The notes: generated from the sequence alone by a model not told the origin. A stretch of 64,000 bases of DNA from an uncultured Sphingomonadaceae bacterium (GCA_947494305.1 CANLUL010000001.1:744001-808000), one strand, 5' to 3'. Counted from the first letter of the stretch, positions 29,240 to 38,939 are shown. Numbers and translations: made by a program.

Positions 29240-30866
29240 AAATCGCCTCCTTGAATTTCTCCATTCCAACACGGCGATAGGTATCGATGAAGCGTTCATC
29301 TCCCTGTTTTTCTTGCAAATACAGGTCGGTAACCGTTTCAATTGCCTCGATAACGCCATCTTCCGTGAAGCCCGGGCCGGTTATTTTTGCCAAACTGGTA
29401 TCTTCAGCAGCTGACCCGCCCAGCAACAGTTGATAGTTTTCTGTGCCTTTCCGATCGACGCCGAGAATTCCGATATGTCCGGCATGGTGATGACCACAGG
29501 CATTGATACAACCAGAAATTTTGAGCTTTAACTCACCCAATTCCTTTTGACGGCCTTGATCGGCGAATTTTTCACTGATTTTCTGGGCTAAGGGAATGGA
29601 GCGCGCATTGGCGAGACTGCAATAATCCAAGCCGGGGCAGGCGATGCTATCTGTGATTAGATCCAGATTGGCGGGGGCGAGCCCAGCTTCATCCAGCTTT
29701 TGCCAGAGCGCATAAAGATCGCTTTTCTTCACATGTGGCAGCACAATATTCTGACTGTGGGTCACGCGAAGCTCATCAAAGCTATATTGCTCTGCCAAAT
29801 CTGCCATCAAATCAATTTGTGCAGAAGATGCATCGCCAGGAATGCCGCCGCGTGGTTTCAAGCTGATTGTTGCGATTGCATAGCCGGATTGCTTATGCGT
29901 ATCGATATTTTGATCGACCCAGATGGCAAAGTCAGGATCGGAAAGATCCAGATCATCGCTGGCGTCTAGATCAAATGCAGGATCAGCGAAATATTCGGTA
30001 ATCCGCGCAAGTTCCTCAACCGGTGGGTTGAGGCCCAGCTCTTTCATATGTGCAAATTCTTCTTCGACCTGGCGAGTATATTCGTCTTTGCCCAGTTCGT
30101 GGACGAGGATTTTGATCCGCGCCTTATATTTGTTATCGCGCCGTCCATAGCGGTTGTAGACGCGCAAACAGGCCTCTGCATAACTGATCAACTCATCGGC
30201 AGGTACGAAGTCCCGTATTTCCGGAGCAATCATCGGTGTCCGGCCCATGCCGCCACCTACAAAGAATTTGGCGCCCAATTCACCGGCATCATTGTGAACC
30301 AGTTGAATGCCAATATCATGCAGTTTCATTGCTGCGCGATCTGTATCGCTGGCAATAACCGCAATCTTGAACTTACGGGGCAGGTAAGAAAATTCCGGAT
30401 GAAAGCTCGACCATTGCCGCAAGATTTCCGCCCAAGGGCGAGGATCAGCAATTTCATCGGCCGCGGCACCGGCAAACTGGTCGGACGAGATGTTGCGAAT
30501 ACAATTGCCGCTGGTCTGGATGGCATGCATCTCGACACTGGCTAGCTCGGCGAGCAAGTCGGGAGCATCTTCCAGCTTGATCCAGTTATACTGGATATTC
30601 TGACGTGTCGTAAAATGACCATAGTCCCGGTCATATTTGCGCGCGATATGGGCAAGCATCCGCATCTGCTTGCCGTTCAACGTGCCATAGGGAATGGCAA
30701 CGCGAAGCATATAAGCGTGCAGCTGAAGATAGAGCCCGTTCATCAAGCGCAGCGGCTTGAACTGATCTTCGGTGATTTCACCAGCCAGACGGCGCTTCAC
30801 TTGATCGCGAAACTCCTCGACACGTGTGTCGACCATTTGTTGGTCATATTTATCATATTGATACAT
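29232..30866 (-). CDS. cysI: Assimilatory sulfite reductase, sirohaem/[4Fe-4S] subunit
   Basis: Six-electron reduction of sulfite to sulfide. The 544-residue product has the nitrite/sulfite reductase half-domains: an early FTTRQNIQYNWI, and later the cluster ligands ACPGLDYCSLA and SGCINACGHHHAGHIG (C-x5-C and C-x3-C). These residues bind the bridged sirohaem-iron-sulfur centre. No NADPH flavoprotein CysJ gene is adjacent, so ferredoxin is the likely electron source. The start lies one base before the DUF2849 stop, in a tightly packed operon. Confidence 0.95.
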   Translation of the reverse strand: MYQYDKYDQQMVDTRVEEFRDQVKRRLAGEITEDQFKPLRLMNGLYLQLHAYMLRVAIPYGTLNGKQMRMLAHIARKYDRDYGHFTTRQNIQYNWIKLEDAPDLLAELASVEMHAIQTSGNCIRNISSDQFAGAAADEIADPRPWAEILRQWSSFHPEFSYLPRKFKIAVIASDTDRAAMKLHDIGIQLVHNDAGELGAKFFVGGGMGRTPMIAPEIRDFVPADELISYAEACLRVYNRYGRRDNKYKARIKILVHELGKDEYTRQVEEEFAHMKELGLNPPVEELARITEYFADPAFDLDASDDLDLSDPDFAIWVDQNIDTHKQSGYAIATISLKPRGGIPGDASSAQIDLMADLAEQYSFDELRVTHSQNIVLPHVKKSDLYALWQKLDEAGLAPANLDLITDSIACPGLDYCSLANARSIPLAQKISEKFADQGRQKELGELKLKISGCINACGHHHAGHIGILGVDRKGTENYQLLLGGSAAEDTSLAKITGPGFTEDGVIEAIETVTDLYLQEKQGDERFIDTYRRVGMEKFKEAIYG

Positions 30867-30867
30867 A

Positions 30868-31164
30868 TTAGATCACCCAGTCTGCGGCATTGGGGTCAGC
30901 CGGTTTTAGAGTTAAGTCGGGACGAACGGTGGGGCCAAGCGCACGCACGCGTTCCTTGATATGGGTCGGGCGGGGACCTTCATCGGTCTGCTCTGCATCG
31001 ATAATGTAGGATGCATTGACGCGGCGTGATGCTTCTTCGCGTTGCAAAATCGCTTCGCCATCTTCTGCTACATCCGCAGCATCTGCGACAAAGCGTGACC
31101 AATCGAGGCCATTCCACCAGATTACATCACCGGTCTTCAGGTCATTGCCTGTTAGTAATTTCAT
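30868..31164 (-). CDS. DUF2849 protein of the sulfite reductase operon
   Basis: A 98-residue soluble protein matching DUF2849: TGNDLKTGDVIWWNGLDWS near the N-terminus and an ALGPTVRPDLTLKP tail. It overlaps the cobA stop by four bases and nearly touches cysI, as is typical in alphaproteobacterial cys operons. No catalytic motif is visible. A helper role in sulfite reduction is contextual inference. Confidence 0.9.
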   Translation of the reverse strand: MKLLTGNDLKTGDVIWWNGLDWSRFVADAADVAEDGEAILQREEASRRVNASYIIDAEQTDEGPRPTHIKERVRALGPTVRPDLTLKPADPNAADWVI

Positions 31165-31952
31165 GCCAGCACTCCCGCTGCTTCTGCAAATTCAAGAAAT
31201 TTATTTTCGGCATCGCCATATCGCGCGACTTCCCCGACAACGAGCAGGGCAGGGCTCTTCACTTCTTCACGGCGTACCATGTCACCCAGATCAGTGAGCA
31301 ACGTGCGCAATGCTCGAAAATTGTCGCGTGTGCCGTTTTCCAGAACAGCCACTGGCAGGTCTGGCGAGGCGCCATCGTCGATCAGTTTCTCGACAATCGC
31401 TTCGGCATTGGCCACGCCCATATAGATGATCAGCGTTCGGCCTTTCCCGGCAAGTCCCGACCAATTTTGATCAGACAAGCCTTTGCACTGACCGGCTACG
31501 AACGAGACTGCGCTGGATGCATCACGATGGGTTAAGGGCATTTTTGCCTGTGCTGCACAGCCAAGCGCTGCGCTGATGCCCGGTACAATCTCAACCTCGA
31601 CACCGGCTTTCGCACAGTCATCAGCCTCTTCGCCGCCGCGACCAAAGATAAACGGATCGCCGCCTTTTAATCGCACGACCAAGTTACCAGCCTTTGCTTC
31701 GGCAACCAGAATTTCATTGATCCGGTCTTGCGGAACGCTGTGCTTGGAACGTTTTTTTGCAACAGAAATCATACGTGCTTCTGGGTTGGCTAGAGCCAGT
31801 ATATCGGAACTGACCAAACCATCATGGACCAACACCTCAGCCGCAGCGAGTAATCGAGCGGCGCGAAGCGTTAGTAAATCCGGATCGCCGGGGCCGGCGC
31901 CAACCAGATAAACTTTTCCTCCGATGGGAAAGGGATTGTTTGAATTTTCCAT
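31161..31952 (-). CDS. cobA: Uroporphyrinogen-III C-methyltransferase
   Basis: SAM-dependent enzyme making precorrin-2, the precursor of sirohaem for CysI. The 263-residue SUMT has the N-terminal YLVGAGPGDPDLLTLRA, the LKGGDPFIFGRGGEEAD loop, and the middle MPLTHRDASSAV segment. It lacks the CysG dehydrogenase/ferrochelatase domain, so those steps must be elsewhere. It is the first gene of the operon cobA-DUF2849-cysI-DUF934-cysH. The 75 bases before astD contain no evident riboswitch. Confidence 0.95.
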   Translation of the reverse strand: MENSNNPFPIGGKVYLVGAGPGDPDLLTLRAARLLAAAEVLVHDGLVSSDILALANPEARMISVAKKRSKHSVPQDRINEILVAEAKAGNLVVRLKGGDPFIFGRGGEEADDCAKAGVEVEIVPGISAALGCAAQAKMPLTHRDASSAVSFVAGQCKGLSDQNWSGLAGKGRTLIIYMGVANAEAIVEKLIDDGASPDLPVAVLENGTRDNFRALRTLLTDLGDMVRREEVKSPALLVVGEVARYGDAENKFLEFAEAAGVLA

Positions 31953-32027
31953 GAAAGCGATATGATGGAACGTCTGCTTTTCTTCAAAGCAGAAGTTTTT
32001 TCAACCGCATAAGCTAAGCTATTGTGC

Positions 32028-33464
32028 TCAGGCTTCAGTTTTTTCCTCGTCTTTCAATCCTACACCAATGGACGCACGCGTTTGCTCCGCTTCCATCGAC
32101 ACAACTGGATAAGCGCAATAATCCGCCGCATACAAGGCACTGGGGCGGTGATTGCCGGAAAGCCCTATACCGCCAAAAGGCGCTTCTGAGGATGCGCCAA
32201 CGGTCATCTTGTTCCAGTTGACAATACCGGCACGGCTGTTTGACCAAAATTGATTATATTCACCCGCTGATCCGCCAATTAACGCGGCTGACAGGCCGTA
32301 TCGGGTATTATTGGCTTCCGCGATGGCTTCGTCAAAATCTTGAACTTGAATGACCTGCAATATCGGGCCAAACAATTCAATATCTGGTCTCTCAGTCATA
32401 TCGGTTACATCGATTATACCGGGTGTTAGGAACGGGCGCTCGTCAATCGGGCGCGCCATATGCTTAATCGGTTTACCACCTGCACTCATCAACGCCAAGA
32501 AGCTCTCAGTGAGGCCGTCAGCAGTGTCGTTGTCAATCACAGGTCCCATGAAGGGAGCCGGTTTGCTAAACGGCTCACCAATGATGAGGCGGTCTGCAAT
32601 TTTCTTAACCTCTCGTACTACCTGATCATAAATTCCATCACGCACAATTAGCCGGCTTGCCGCAGAGCATCGCTGACCTGCGGTTAGAAATGCCGATTGG
32701 ACAATCAAAACAGCTGCACTGTAGATATCATCTGTATCCCATGCGATAATCGGATTGTTGCCACCCATTTCCAGCGCAAGTATCTTGTCTGGGCGATCTG
32801 CAAACTGCCTGTTCAGTGCGATCCCGGTTTGGGCAGAACCAGTAAAAAGAACACCGTCAATGTCTTCATTTTGAGTTAGCAGTTTGCCAGTTTTGACACC
32901 GCCCTGCACAATGTTGACAACGCCAGCTGGTAAACCAGCTTTTGCAAAGCAATCAATCAAGAACTCACCCACTGCCGGGGTTTTTTCAGATGGTTTGAAC
33001 ACAATTGTATTGCCGGCAATTAGGGCAGGAACAATATGTCCATTGGGCAAATGAGCAGGAAAATTGTAGGGGCCCAGCACGGCTAGAACACCATGCGGTT
33101 TATGCCGCAAAGCCGCGCGCATATTGGGCTGGCTGGGCAATTGGCGTTGAGATGTGCGCTCGGCATAGGCTGTAACTGAAATGTCGACTTTTTTAACAAC
33201 GGATTCAGCTTCGGTCCTGGCTTCCCAAATAGGTTTTCCTGTTTCTCGAGCGATGAGTTCAGCCAATTGATCCGAGTGGCTGCGCACCCGATTAGAATAA
33301 CGGCGGACTAACTCAATTCGTGAGGTAAGGGCCATGGCCGCCCATGCAGGCCACGCGTTTCGTGCATTCGCAACGGCTGCGTCTACATCGCTTTCCTGAC
33401 CTTCCCACAGAACTGCGCCGGTTGCAGGTTCGGTTGAGATTAACTTACTCAAAATATGTCCCAA
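32028..33464 (-). CDS. astD: Succinylglutamate-semialdehyde dehydrogenase
   Basis: A 478-residue aldehyde dehydrogenase with closest resemblance to AstD of the arginine succinyltransferase pathway. LGPYNFPAHLPNGHIVPAL and FKPSEKTP bind NAD, LALEMGGNNP carries the catalytic Glu, and TAGQRCSAASRL the catalytic Cys. No other ast gene lies nearby, so the pathway is either encoded elsewhere or the enzyme acts on a different semialdehyde. It is on the same strand as cobA and selO but separated by gaps of 75 and 123 bases. Confidence 0.85.
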   Translation of the reverse strand: MGHILSKLISTEPATGAVLWEGQESDVDAAVANARNAWPAWAAMALTSRIELVRRYSNRVRSHSDQLAELIARETGKPIWEARTEAESVVKKVDISVTAYAERTSQRQLPSQPNMRAALRHKPHGVLAVLGPYNFPAHLPNGHIVPALIAGNTIVFKPSEKTPAVGEFLIDCFAKAGLPAGVVNIVQGGVKTGKLLTQNEDIDGVLFTGSAQTGIALNRQFADRPDKILALEMGGNNPIIAWDTDDIYSAAVLIVQSAFLTAGQRCSAASRLIVRDGIYDQVVREVKKIADRLIIGEPFSKPAPFMGPVIDNDTADGLTESFLALMSAGGKPIKHMARPIDERPFLTPGIIDVTDMTERPDIELFGPILQVIQVQDFDEAIAEANNTRYGLSAALIGGSAGEYNQFWSNSRAGIVNWNKMTVGASSEAPFGGIGLSGNHRPSALYAADYCAYPVVSMEAEQTRASIGVGLKDEEKTEA

Positions 33465-33587
33465 TTTCCTTTGTTTGCGTCAGAAAGACTGGTTTCCAAC
33501 ACCGCACTACTGAATCTCTTGATACTACTAGCAACAATAGGTGCAAGATGGTAAATTATTTATGATGTTTTGAGGTCACAATGACAC

Positions 33588-34985
33588 CTAAATACGCAGA
33601 GCTTGGGCCATGTTTCGGATGCTAGATATCTTTTCCATTAGTGGTTGCCAATCGTCGTTGTCGGCAATCGCAGCCCAGATGGATTCGACCTCCTCAATAT
33701 GCATTGAGCAGGGTGAGTCCTGATCCCAATATTCATGGTCCAGCGAACGTGTTCTTGTTCGGTCCTTAATTTCACTGTGGAGACCGTCATATTCTTCGCC
33801 GGAGTAGCTTTTGGCATCCGGTTCGCTTGAACGGCCCCAGTCGTAAAAGAAATTGTCAATCTTGCTGGTTTTCGTCGCAAGCGCTTTCTCCGCGGCTACG
33901 ATCAACGGCTTGTCTGTCTCAAATCCTTCCGACTCCACACCTAATCGCCAGCAAAAATGTTCGGTAAAAGCTTCACCATAGGCGCGTGGGAAGCTTTCCA
34001 ATGTTGAAACCAAAGGGCCGCTGTCGGAAATTAGACGAAGGGAACTTGCTAACTGTGCCAAATTCCAGTGAAGCGCTTCGGGCTGGCGAGCGAAGCAGTA
34101 TAGGCCCTGATGATCAAAATAGGCCGCCGTGAAGCCTGGTTCCCAATAAGGTGTGAAGCGCCAGGGACCATAGTCAAAGCTTTCTCCGGTAACATTCATA
34201 TTGTCCGTGTTGAGAACACCGTGGACAAATCCCGACGTCATATATGCTCCGGCTAGTCGAGCAACTTTCTCGGTGACATGACCAAATAGTTCAGCAGCAG
34301 GGTTATCAGTTTTTGACCCACCATAAAAATGTCTCAAACAGTAATCGACCAGTTGATGCATCAATTCTTCATTTTGTTCAAAAGCAATCCGCTGGAATGA
34401 ACCAAATCGAATATGACTGTGGCTTAAGCGGGTCATTACGGCTGATCGCGTCGGTGAAGGCTCATCACCGCGATGAAGATCTTCGCCGGTTTCTACGACT
34501 GAAAATGTCTTGGACGTATCGACACCAAGGGCTTCCAACATCTCGGTAGCCAAAATTTCTCTCACAGCGCCCTTAAGTGTAAGCTTCCCATCGCCTTCGC
34601 GGCTCCATGGGGTCGTTCCGGATCCTTTTGTACCAAGATCCATCAACCGGTTTTCGTGATCTCTCAGCTGGGCAAACAGGAACCCGCGACCATCGCCAAT
34701 ATCAGGGTTATAGTTGCGAAACTGATGCCCATGATAGCGAAGCGCCAAGGGTGGATCCAGGTTTTCGGGTAGCGGATTAAACTTTCCAAAATGGTCAATC
34801 CACTCGTCTGAGGAGAGTGAAGCTAAGCCAACACTGCCTTCCCAACGATCGTTGCGAAACCGCAATATATGTTTTGGATAATTGGCGGCTTTAACAGGAT
34901 CGCCAATCTTTTCTCCAAGGTCAGTGATTTTGACATCGGCATTGTAAGGAGAAGTTTTCGGTTCAGATTGCGGTTTATATGGCAT
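33588..34985 (-). CDS. selO: Protein adenylyltransferase SelO (YdiU)
   Basis: A 465-residue pseudokinase-fold AMPylase that modifies protein Ser/Thr/Tyr with AMP, mainly in redox homeostasis. The YDIU signature YHGHQFRNYNPDIGDGRG near residue 85, FGSFQRIA, HGVLNTDNMN (metal-binding Asn/Asp) and PYWEPGFTAAYFDHQG are visible. Bacterial SelO lacks the selenocysteine of the human protein; the C-terminus here carries no Cys motif. It is divergent from the alpha/beta hydrolase gene. Confidence 0.93.
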   Translation of the reverse strand: MPYKPQSEPKTSPYNADVKITDLGEKIGDPVKAANYPKHILRFRNDRWEGSVGLASLSSDEWIDHFGKFNPLPENLDPPLALRYHGHQFRNYNPDIGDGRGFLFAQLRDHENRLMDLGTKGSGTTPWSREGDGKLTLKGAVREILATEMLEALGVDTSKTFSVVETGEDLHRGDEPSPTRSAVMTRLSHSHIRFGSFQRIAFEQNEELMHQLVDYCLRHFYGGSKTDNPAAELFGHVTEKVARLAGAYMTSGFVHGVLNTDNMNVTGESFDYGPWRFTPYWEPGFTAAYFDHQGLYCFARQPEALHWNLAQLASSLRLISDSGPLVSTLESFPRAYGEAFTEHFCWRLGVESEGFETDKPLIVAAEKALATKTSKIDNFFYDWGRSSEPDAKSYSGEEYDGLHSEIKDRTRTRSLDHEYWDQDSPCSMHIEEVESIWAAIADNDDWQPLMEKISSIRNMAQALRI

Positions 34986-35046
34986 TTTACGTTAGTGGCC
35001 GCTAATGCCCTTCGCAGCAAGAGGATAAGGCGAGATAGGGGCGCGG

Positions 35047-35910
35047 ATGTCGAACGAAAATATCTATCGAAATGTCTATTGGCAATCAGATGATGGATTG
35101 AAGCTCCATTGCCGAGACTACTCATCTGAAAGCGACAAAGCCCCGATAATTTGTATTCCTGGACTTACCAGAAACGTAAGAGATTTTGCGCACCTAGGTC
35201 CCTATCTAAATGGCAAACGCCGGATAGTAATGATCAACCTGCGTGGTCGTGGAGAAAGCGAATATGCAAAGGACAGCAAAACCTATCATCCGAAAGCCTA
35301 TGTCGCTGATATAATAAAATTGATGAATGAATTGGATATCCCTAAGGCAATTTTCTTGGGGACGTCTTTAGGCGGTATAGTGACAATGGTACTGGCGGCT
35401 TCCCATCCAGCGCGTGTGGCCGGAGCCATGTTAAATGATATCGGGCCCGAAGTTGACCCAAAAGGACTTGAACGCATTGGCAACTATGTTGGGCAGGGAC
35501 GTAGTTTTGAAACATGGGCGCATGCGGCGCGTGATATGGCGTCGACGAGTAACGACATTTTTCCGGATTACAGTTTGAATGACTGGATCGCTTTTTCCAA
35601 AAAACTGTACCGAATGAATAGCTCCGGTCGTATCAAGTTAGATTACGATTTAAAAATTGCAGAGCCATTTGATTCCAAGGGCGGCGGCAGTGCCGCTCTG
35701 TGGAAGGCGTTAGAAGCATTGAAAAATAGTCCAACACTATTGTTGCGCGGAGAATTGTCGGATTTGTTTAGCGATGAAACGGCCGCAAAGATGTTGGAGG
35801 TGCTTGATGATGGTGAATTGGCAATCATACCGAATGTGGGTCACGCCCCAACTTTGGAAGAACCTGTTGCGCTGGAAGCGATATCGAGCTTTCTAAAACG
35901 GGTAGACTGA
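35047..35910 (+). CDS. Alpha/beta hydrolase
   Basis: A 287-residue alpha/beta hydrolase. The oxyanion motif is ICIPGLTRN and the nucleophile elbow GTSLGGIVT carries Ser. Asp probably lies in RGELSDLFSD and His in GHAPTLEEP near the C-terminus. No signal peptide is seen. Substrate is unknown. Its TGA and the following ATG overlap by one base (TGATG), so it is coupled to the glycosyltransferase. Confidence 0.88.
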   Translation: MSNENIYRNVYWQSDDGLKLHCRDYSSESDKAPIICIPGLTRNVRDFAHLGPYLNGKRRIVMINLRGRGESEYAKDSKTYHPKAYVADIIKLMNELDIPKAIFLGTSLGGIVTMVLAASHPARVAGAMLNDIGPEVDPKGLERIGNYVGQGRSFETWAHAARDMASTSNDIFPDYSLNDWIAFSKKLYRMNSSGRIKLDYDLKIAEPFDSKGGGSAALWKALEALKNSPTLLLRGELSDLFSDETAAKMLEVLDDGELAIIPNVGHAPTLEEPVALEAISSFLKRVD

Positions 35911-37049
35911 TGAAATCATCCAAAATTCTGCATCTGCACAGCACCTTTAACCTCGGCGGGAAAGAGGCGAGGGCGGTGCGCTTGATGAATCATTTCGGTG
36001 GCAAGGCAGAGCATACAGTTTTGTCTGCCGAACCAGATCAATTGTCTGCGCGCGATGGGTTGGATAAAAACATCAAGGTGCACTTTCCAAAAGATGCGCC
36101 ATCGTTGGCAGGCAAGCCATCACTCGGCCGCTACCGACAATTTGTTGAATATTTCCGGCAGTTCGATCTGATCCTATCCTACAATTGGGGCTCGATGGAT
36201 GGTGTGATGGCCCGTACGCTGTTCGCGCGCGTTGGCGGCTTGCCCCCGCTGATCCATCATGAAGATGGGTTTAATGAGGATGAACGCGAAAAACTGAACT
36301 GGAAACGCAATCTATTTCGTAAATTTGCGCTGGGCGGCAGTATGGCATTGGTCGTTCCATCCATTCGATTGGAAGATATTGGGAAAAATATCTGGAAACA
36401 GCCAGCAAGTAAAATACAGCGTATCTCCAATGGCATAGATGTAAAGCGGTTTGAGAAAAAACCACAGCGGGGGGCAATCCCTGGTTTCAAGAAAGCCGAT
36501 GACGAGCTTATTGTAGGAACGATTGCTGGATTGCGAACGATAAAGAACTTGCCGCGGCTTGTCAGAGCGGTCGCAGCCGGCGGTGATAAGGTAAAGTTAG
36601 TAATCGTTGGAGAAGGACCAGAAAAAGAGAACATCTTAGCGGAGGCGAAAAAGCATGGCATATCGGATCGACTGCTGATGCCGGGCTTCCTTCCTGAACC
36701 CGCCCGCTATGCCGGACTTTTTGATATATTTGCGCTCTCTTCCGATAGTGAGCAATTTCCCATCTCGCTGATTGAGGCAATGGCCGCTGGATGCCCGGTA
36801 GTGGCGACCGACGTGGGCGATGTAAAATCCATGGTGTCGCAGCCCAATCAGGGTTTCATAAAATCGCCATCAGACGAAAAACAGTTTACAGAAGCTTTGG
36901 TGACACTGGTTCAACATAAACAACTACGCGAAGACATAGGCGCGCAAAACAAGATGAAGGCGCAGGCAGAGTATAACGAAAGCAAAATGCTTGGCCGCTA
37001 TGCACAATTGTACGGACATGCTCTAGGACGGAGTGATTTGGGAGCCTAA
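35910..37049 (+). CDS. Glycosyltransferase family 4
   Basis: A 379-residue GT-B glycosyltransferase. The N-terminal LHLHSTFNLGGKEARAVRL is the acceptor-side glycine loop, and the C-terminal domain includes IVGEGPEKENI and the donor-binding EQFPISLIEAMAAGCPVVATD. It is presumably cytoplasmic, adding a sugar to a cell-envelope polysaccharide or lipid. It is coupled to the upstream hydrolase and ends at a rho-independent terminator. No wzx/wzy or other polysaccharide genes are near, so the glycan is unknown. Confidence 0.88.
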   Translation: MKSSKILHLHSTFNLGGKEARAVRLMNHFGGKAEHTVLSAEPDQLSARDGLDKNIKVHFPKDAPSLAGKPSLGRYRQFVEYFRQFDLILSYNWGSMDGVMARTLFARVGGLPPLIHHEDGFNEDEREKLNWKRNLFRKFALGGSMALVVPSIRLEDIGKNIWKQPASKIQRISNGIDVKRFEKKPQRGAIPGFKKADDELIVGTIAGLRTIKNLPRLVRAVAAGGDKVKLVIVGEGPEKENILAEAKKHGISDRLLMPGFLPEPARYAGLFDIFALSSDSEQFPISLIEAMAAGCPVVATDVGDVKSMVSQPNQGFIKSPSDEKQFTEALVTLVQHKQLREDIGAQNKMKAQAEYNESKMLGRYAQLYGHALGRSDLGA

Positions 37050-37081
37050 AACCTTGGGACGCACCCAAGGTTCGTTTTTTT
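37050..37081 (+). terminator. Rho-independent terminator after the glycosyltransferase
   Basis: AACCTTGGG at 37050, a five-base loop, CCCAAGGTT at 37064, then CG and T7. The putative TTG start at 37080 would fall in this T run, which supports the later start for the next gene. Confidence 0.93.
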
Positions 37082-37139
37082 GGAGATTTTTAGAAACAGA
37101 GTGCCTATAGCGGCGCCAAGGGGAACGCAGGAGATTTCA

Positions 37140-38543
37140 TTGTTTAAGGGTTTAAAACCCATCCAATATGGCGGTCGCGAAGTTTGGCCGTTAATTGAGG
37201 GTGGAAAAGGGGTCGCTGCAACCAATCATGCCAGCTCAGGAGCTTGGGCTGCCGCGGGTGGAATCGGAACAGTTTCAGCTGTAAATGCGGATAGCTATGA
37301 TGAAGATGGCAACGTCATTCCGCAGATATATCATGGCCGGAAGCGCGAAGAACGGCATGAGGAATTGGTGCAATATGGCATTGATGGAGCAGTAACGCAG
37401 GTTACCAAGGCCTATGAAATCGCCAACGGAAAAGGCGCAATCAACATCAATGTCCTATGGGAAATGGGCGGCGCAGAACAGATTTTACACGGTGTTTTGG
37501 AGCAAACCAAAGGCATGATTGCCGGTGTTACATGCGGGGCTGGAATGCCTTACAAACTTGCCGAGATTGCCAAGCAATATGGCGTCAATTACTTGCCTAT
37601 TATCAGTTCAGCCCGAGCCTTTAGAGCGCTCTGGAAGAGATCTTATAAGAAGGTGCCTGAGCTGATGGCTGCCGTGGTCTATGAAGATCCTTGGTTGGCT
37701 GGCGGACATAATGGTCTCTCCAATGCCGAAGATCCGCTAGTTCCAGAGGATCCTTACCCGCGCGTTAAAGCTTTGCGCGATGTTATGCGAGGGGAAGGGA
37801 TATCGGATGATGTTCCTATCATCATGGCAGGCGGTGTTTGGCATTTGCGTGACTGGGAAAACTGGATCGATAGCGAAGAACTGGGGCAAATCGCTTTCCA
37901 ATTTGGAACGCGACCTCTGCTGACAAAGGAAAGCCCTATTCCGGAGAGCTGGAAGAGTGAGTTGATCAAGATTAACGAAGGTGACGTTCTTCTTCATAAA
38001 TTTTCACCAACTGGGTTTTACTCATCTGCAGTACGCAACGAGTTTTTGCGTAGCCTGGAAGCTCGATCAGAGAGGCAAGTCTCCTACTCAACTGAAAAAG
38101 ATGAAGAGCATACACACCAACTTGATGTTGGGGTGAAGGGCAAGAATTTTTGGGTAACCCGAAATGATCTTTTGCGTGCTCGTGAATGGCATGGTCTAGG
38201 TTTTACGATGGCGATGAAAACGCCAGATAGCTCAGTGATTTTCGCAACACCGGAAGAAGCAAAAATGGTTCGTAAGGATCAGGCCGATTGCATGGGTTGC
38301 CTGTCACATTGCGGTTTTTCGTCGTGGAAAGACCATGACAATAATAGCACTGGCCGATTGGCCGATCCCCGCAGTTTCTGCATCCAAAAAAGTTTGCAGG
38401 AAATTGTGCACGGAGCGCCGGTCGAAGAACATTTAATGTTCGCGGGTCATGGTGCCTATAACTTTGGCAAAGATCCTTTCTATTCCAATGGCTTTGTTCC
38501 GACAGTGAAGCAATTGGTTGATCGCATATTAACTGGCGATTGA
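37140..38543 (+). CDS. Long-form nitronate monooxygenase-like flavin oxidoreductase
   Basis: The TTG at 37140 has AGGAG six bases upstream and gives 467 residues (MFKGLKPIQYGGREVW); an upstream TTG lies in a terminator and is rejected. The TIM-barrel segments include SGAWAAAGGIGTVSAVNAD, GMIAGVTCGAGMP, and IIMAGGVWHLRDWENW, as in 2-nitropropane dioxygenase-like proteins. It is about 130 residues longer than the nitronate monooxygenase at 26918. The extra C-terminal part holds DCMGCLSHCGFSSW, a C-x2-C-x3-C motif that may bind metal or an iron-sulfur cluster. Reaction unknown. Confidence 0.82.
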   Translation: MFKGLKPIQYGGREVWPLIEGGKGVAATNHASSGAWAAAGGIGTVSAVNADSYDEDGNVIPQIYHGRKREERHEELVQYGIDGAVTQVTKAYEIANGKGAININVLWEMGGAEQILHGVLEQTKGMIAGVTCGAGMPYKLAEIAKQYGVNYLPIISSARAFRALWKRSYKKVPELMAAVVYEDPWLAGGHNGLSNAEDPLVPEDPYPRVKALRDVMRGEGISDDVPIIMAGGVWHLRDWENWIDSEELGQIAFQFGTRPLLTKESPIPESWKSELIKINEGDVLLHKFSPTGFYSSAVRNEFLRSLEARSERQVSYSTEKDEEHTHQLDVGVKGKNFWVTRNDLLRAREWHGLGFTMAMKTPDSSVIFATPEEAKMVRKDQADCMGCLSHCGFSSWKDHDNNSTGRLADPRSFCIQKSLQEIVHGAPVEEHLMFAGHGAYNFGKDPFYSNGFVPTVKQLVDRILTGD

Positions 38544-38609
38544 ATTCAAGCGAATATTAACAATTCCTTTCCTTTTAAACGTTATAGTTTGAAGGAATTG
38601 GGGATTCTT

Positions 38610-38939
38610 GTGGCTTTGAAATCGACGCGATATCAAAAAGTAAAACCGGCGGCGTTAAACCGTCGTACGATGGCGCGTCACCAAGTTAATATTACCGGTT
38701 CTTTTGTGAAACGCAGCCAGAAAAACAAAATCCAAGCAACCATATTGGATGTTTCGATTTATGGTTGCAAATTGGCTCTCGACGCTATTTTACCAGAGGG
38801 CGAGGTGATCCAGATACAGATTGCTGATACCGATTCAGTGGATGCAACTATTGTTTGGCAAAAAGCGCGGGAGGTTGGTTGCCGCTTCGCCGATGCGATT
38901 TCTCCACAAAAAATGAAAGCACTGACACCTTCAAGTTAA
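38610..38939 (+). CDS. PilZ domain protein
   Basis: A 109-residue protein starting at GTG 38610 with GGGGA five bases upstream. A single PilZ domain is indicated by NRRTMARHQVNITGSFV (the R-x3-R c-di-GMP-type region appears as RRTMAR) and the DVSIYGCKLAL strand (canonical D/N-x-S-x-x-G). The second motif element is intact, whereas the arginine loop is not textbook, so binding of c-di-GMP is likely but unproven. It may regulate surface or polysaccharide functions; no partner is adjacent. Confidence 0.8.
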   Translation: MALKSTRYQKVKPAALNRRTMARHQVNITGSFVKRSQKNKIQATILDVSIYGCKLALDAILPEGEVIQIQIADTDSVDATIVWQKAREVGCRFADAISPQKMKALTPSS

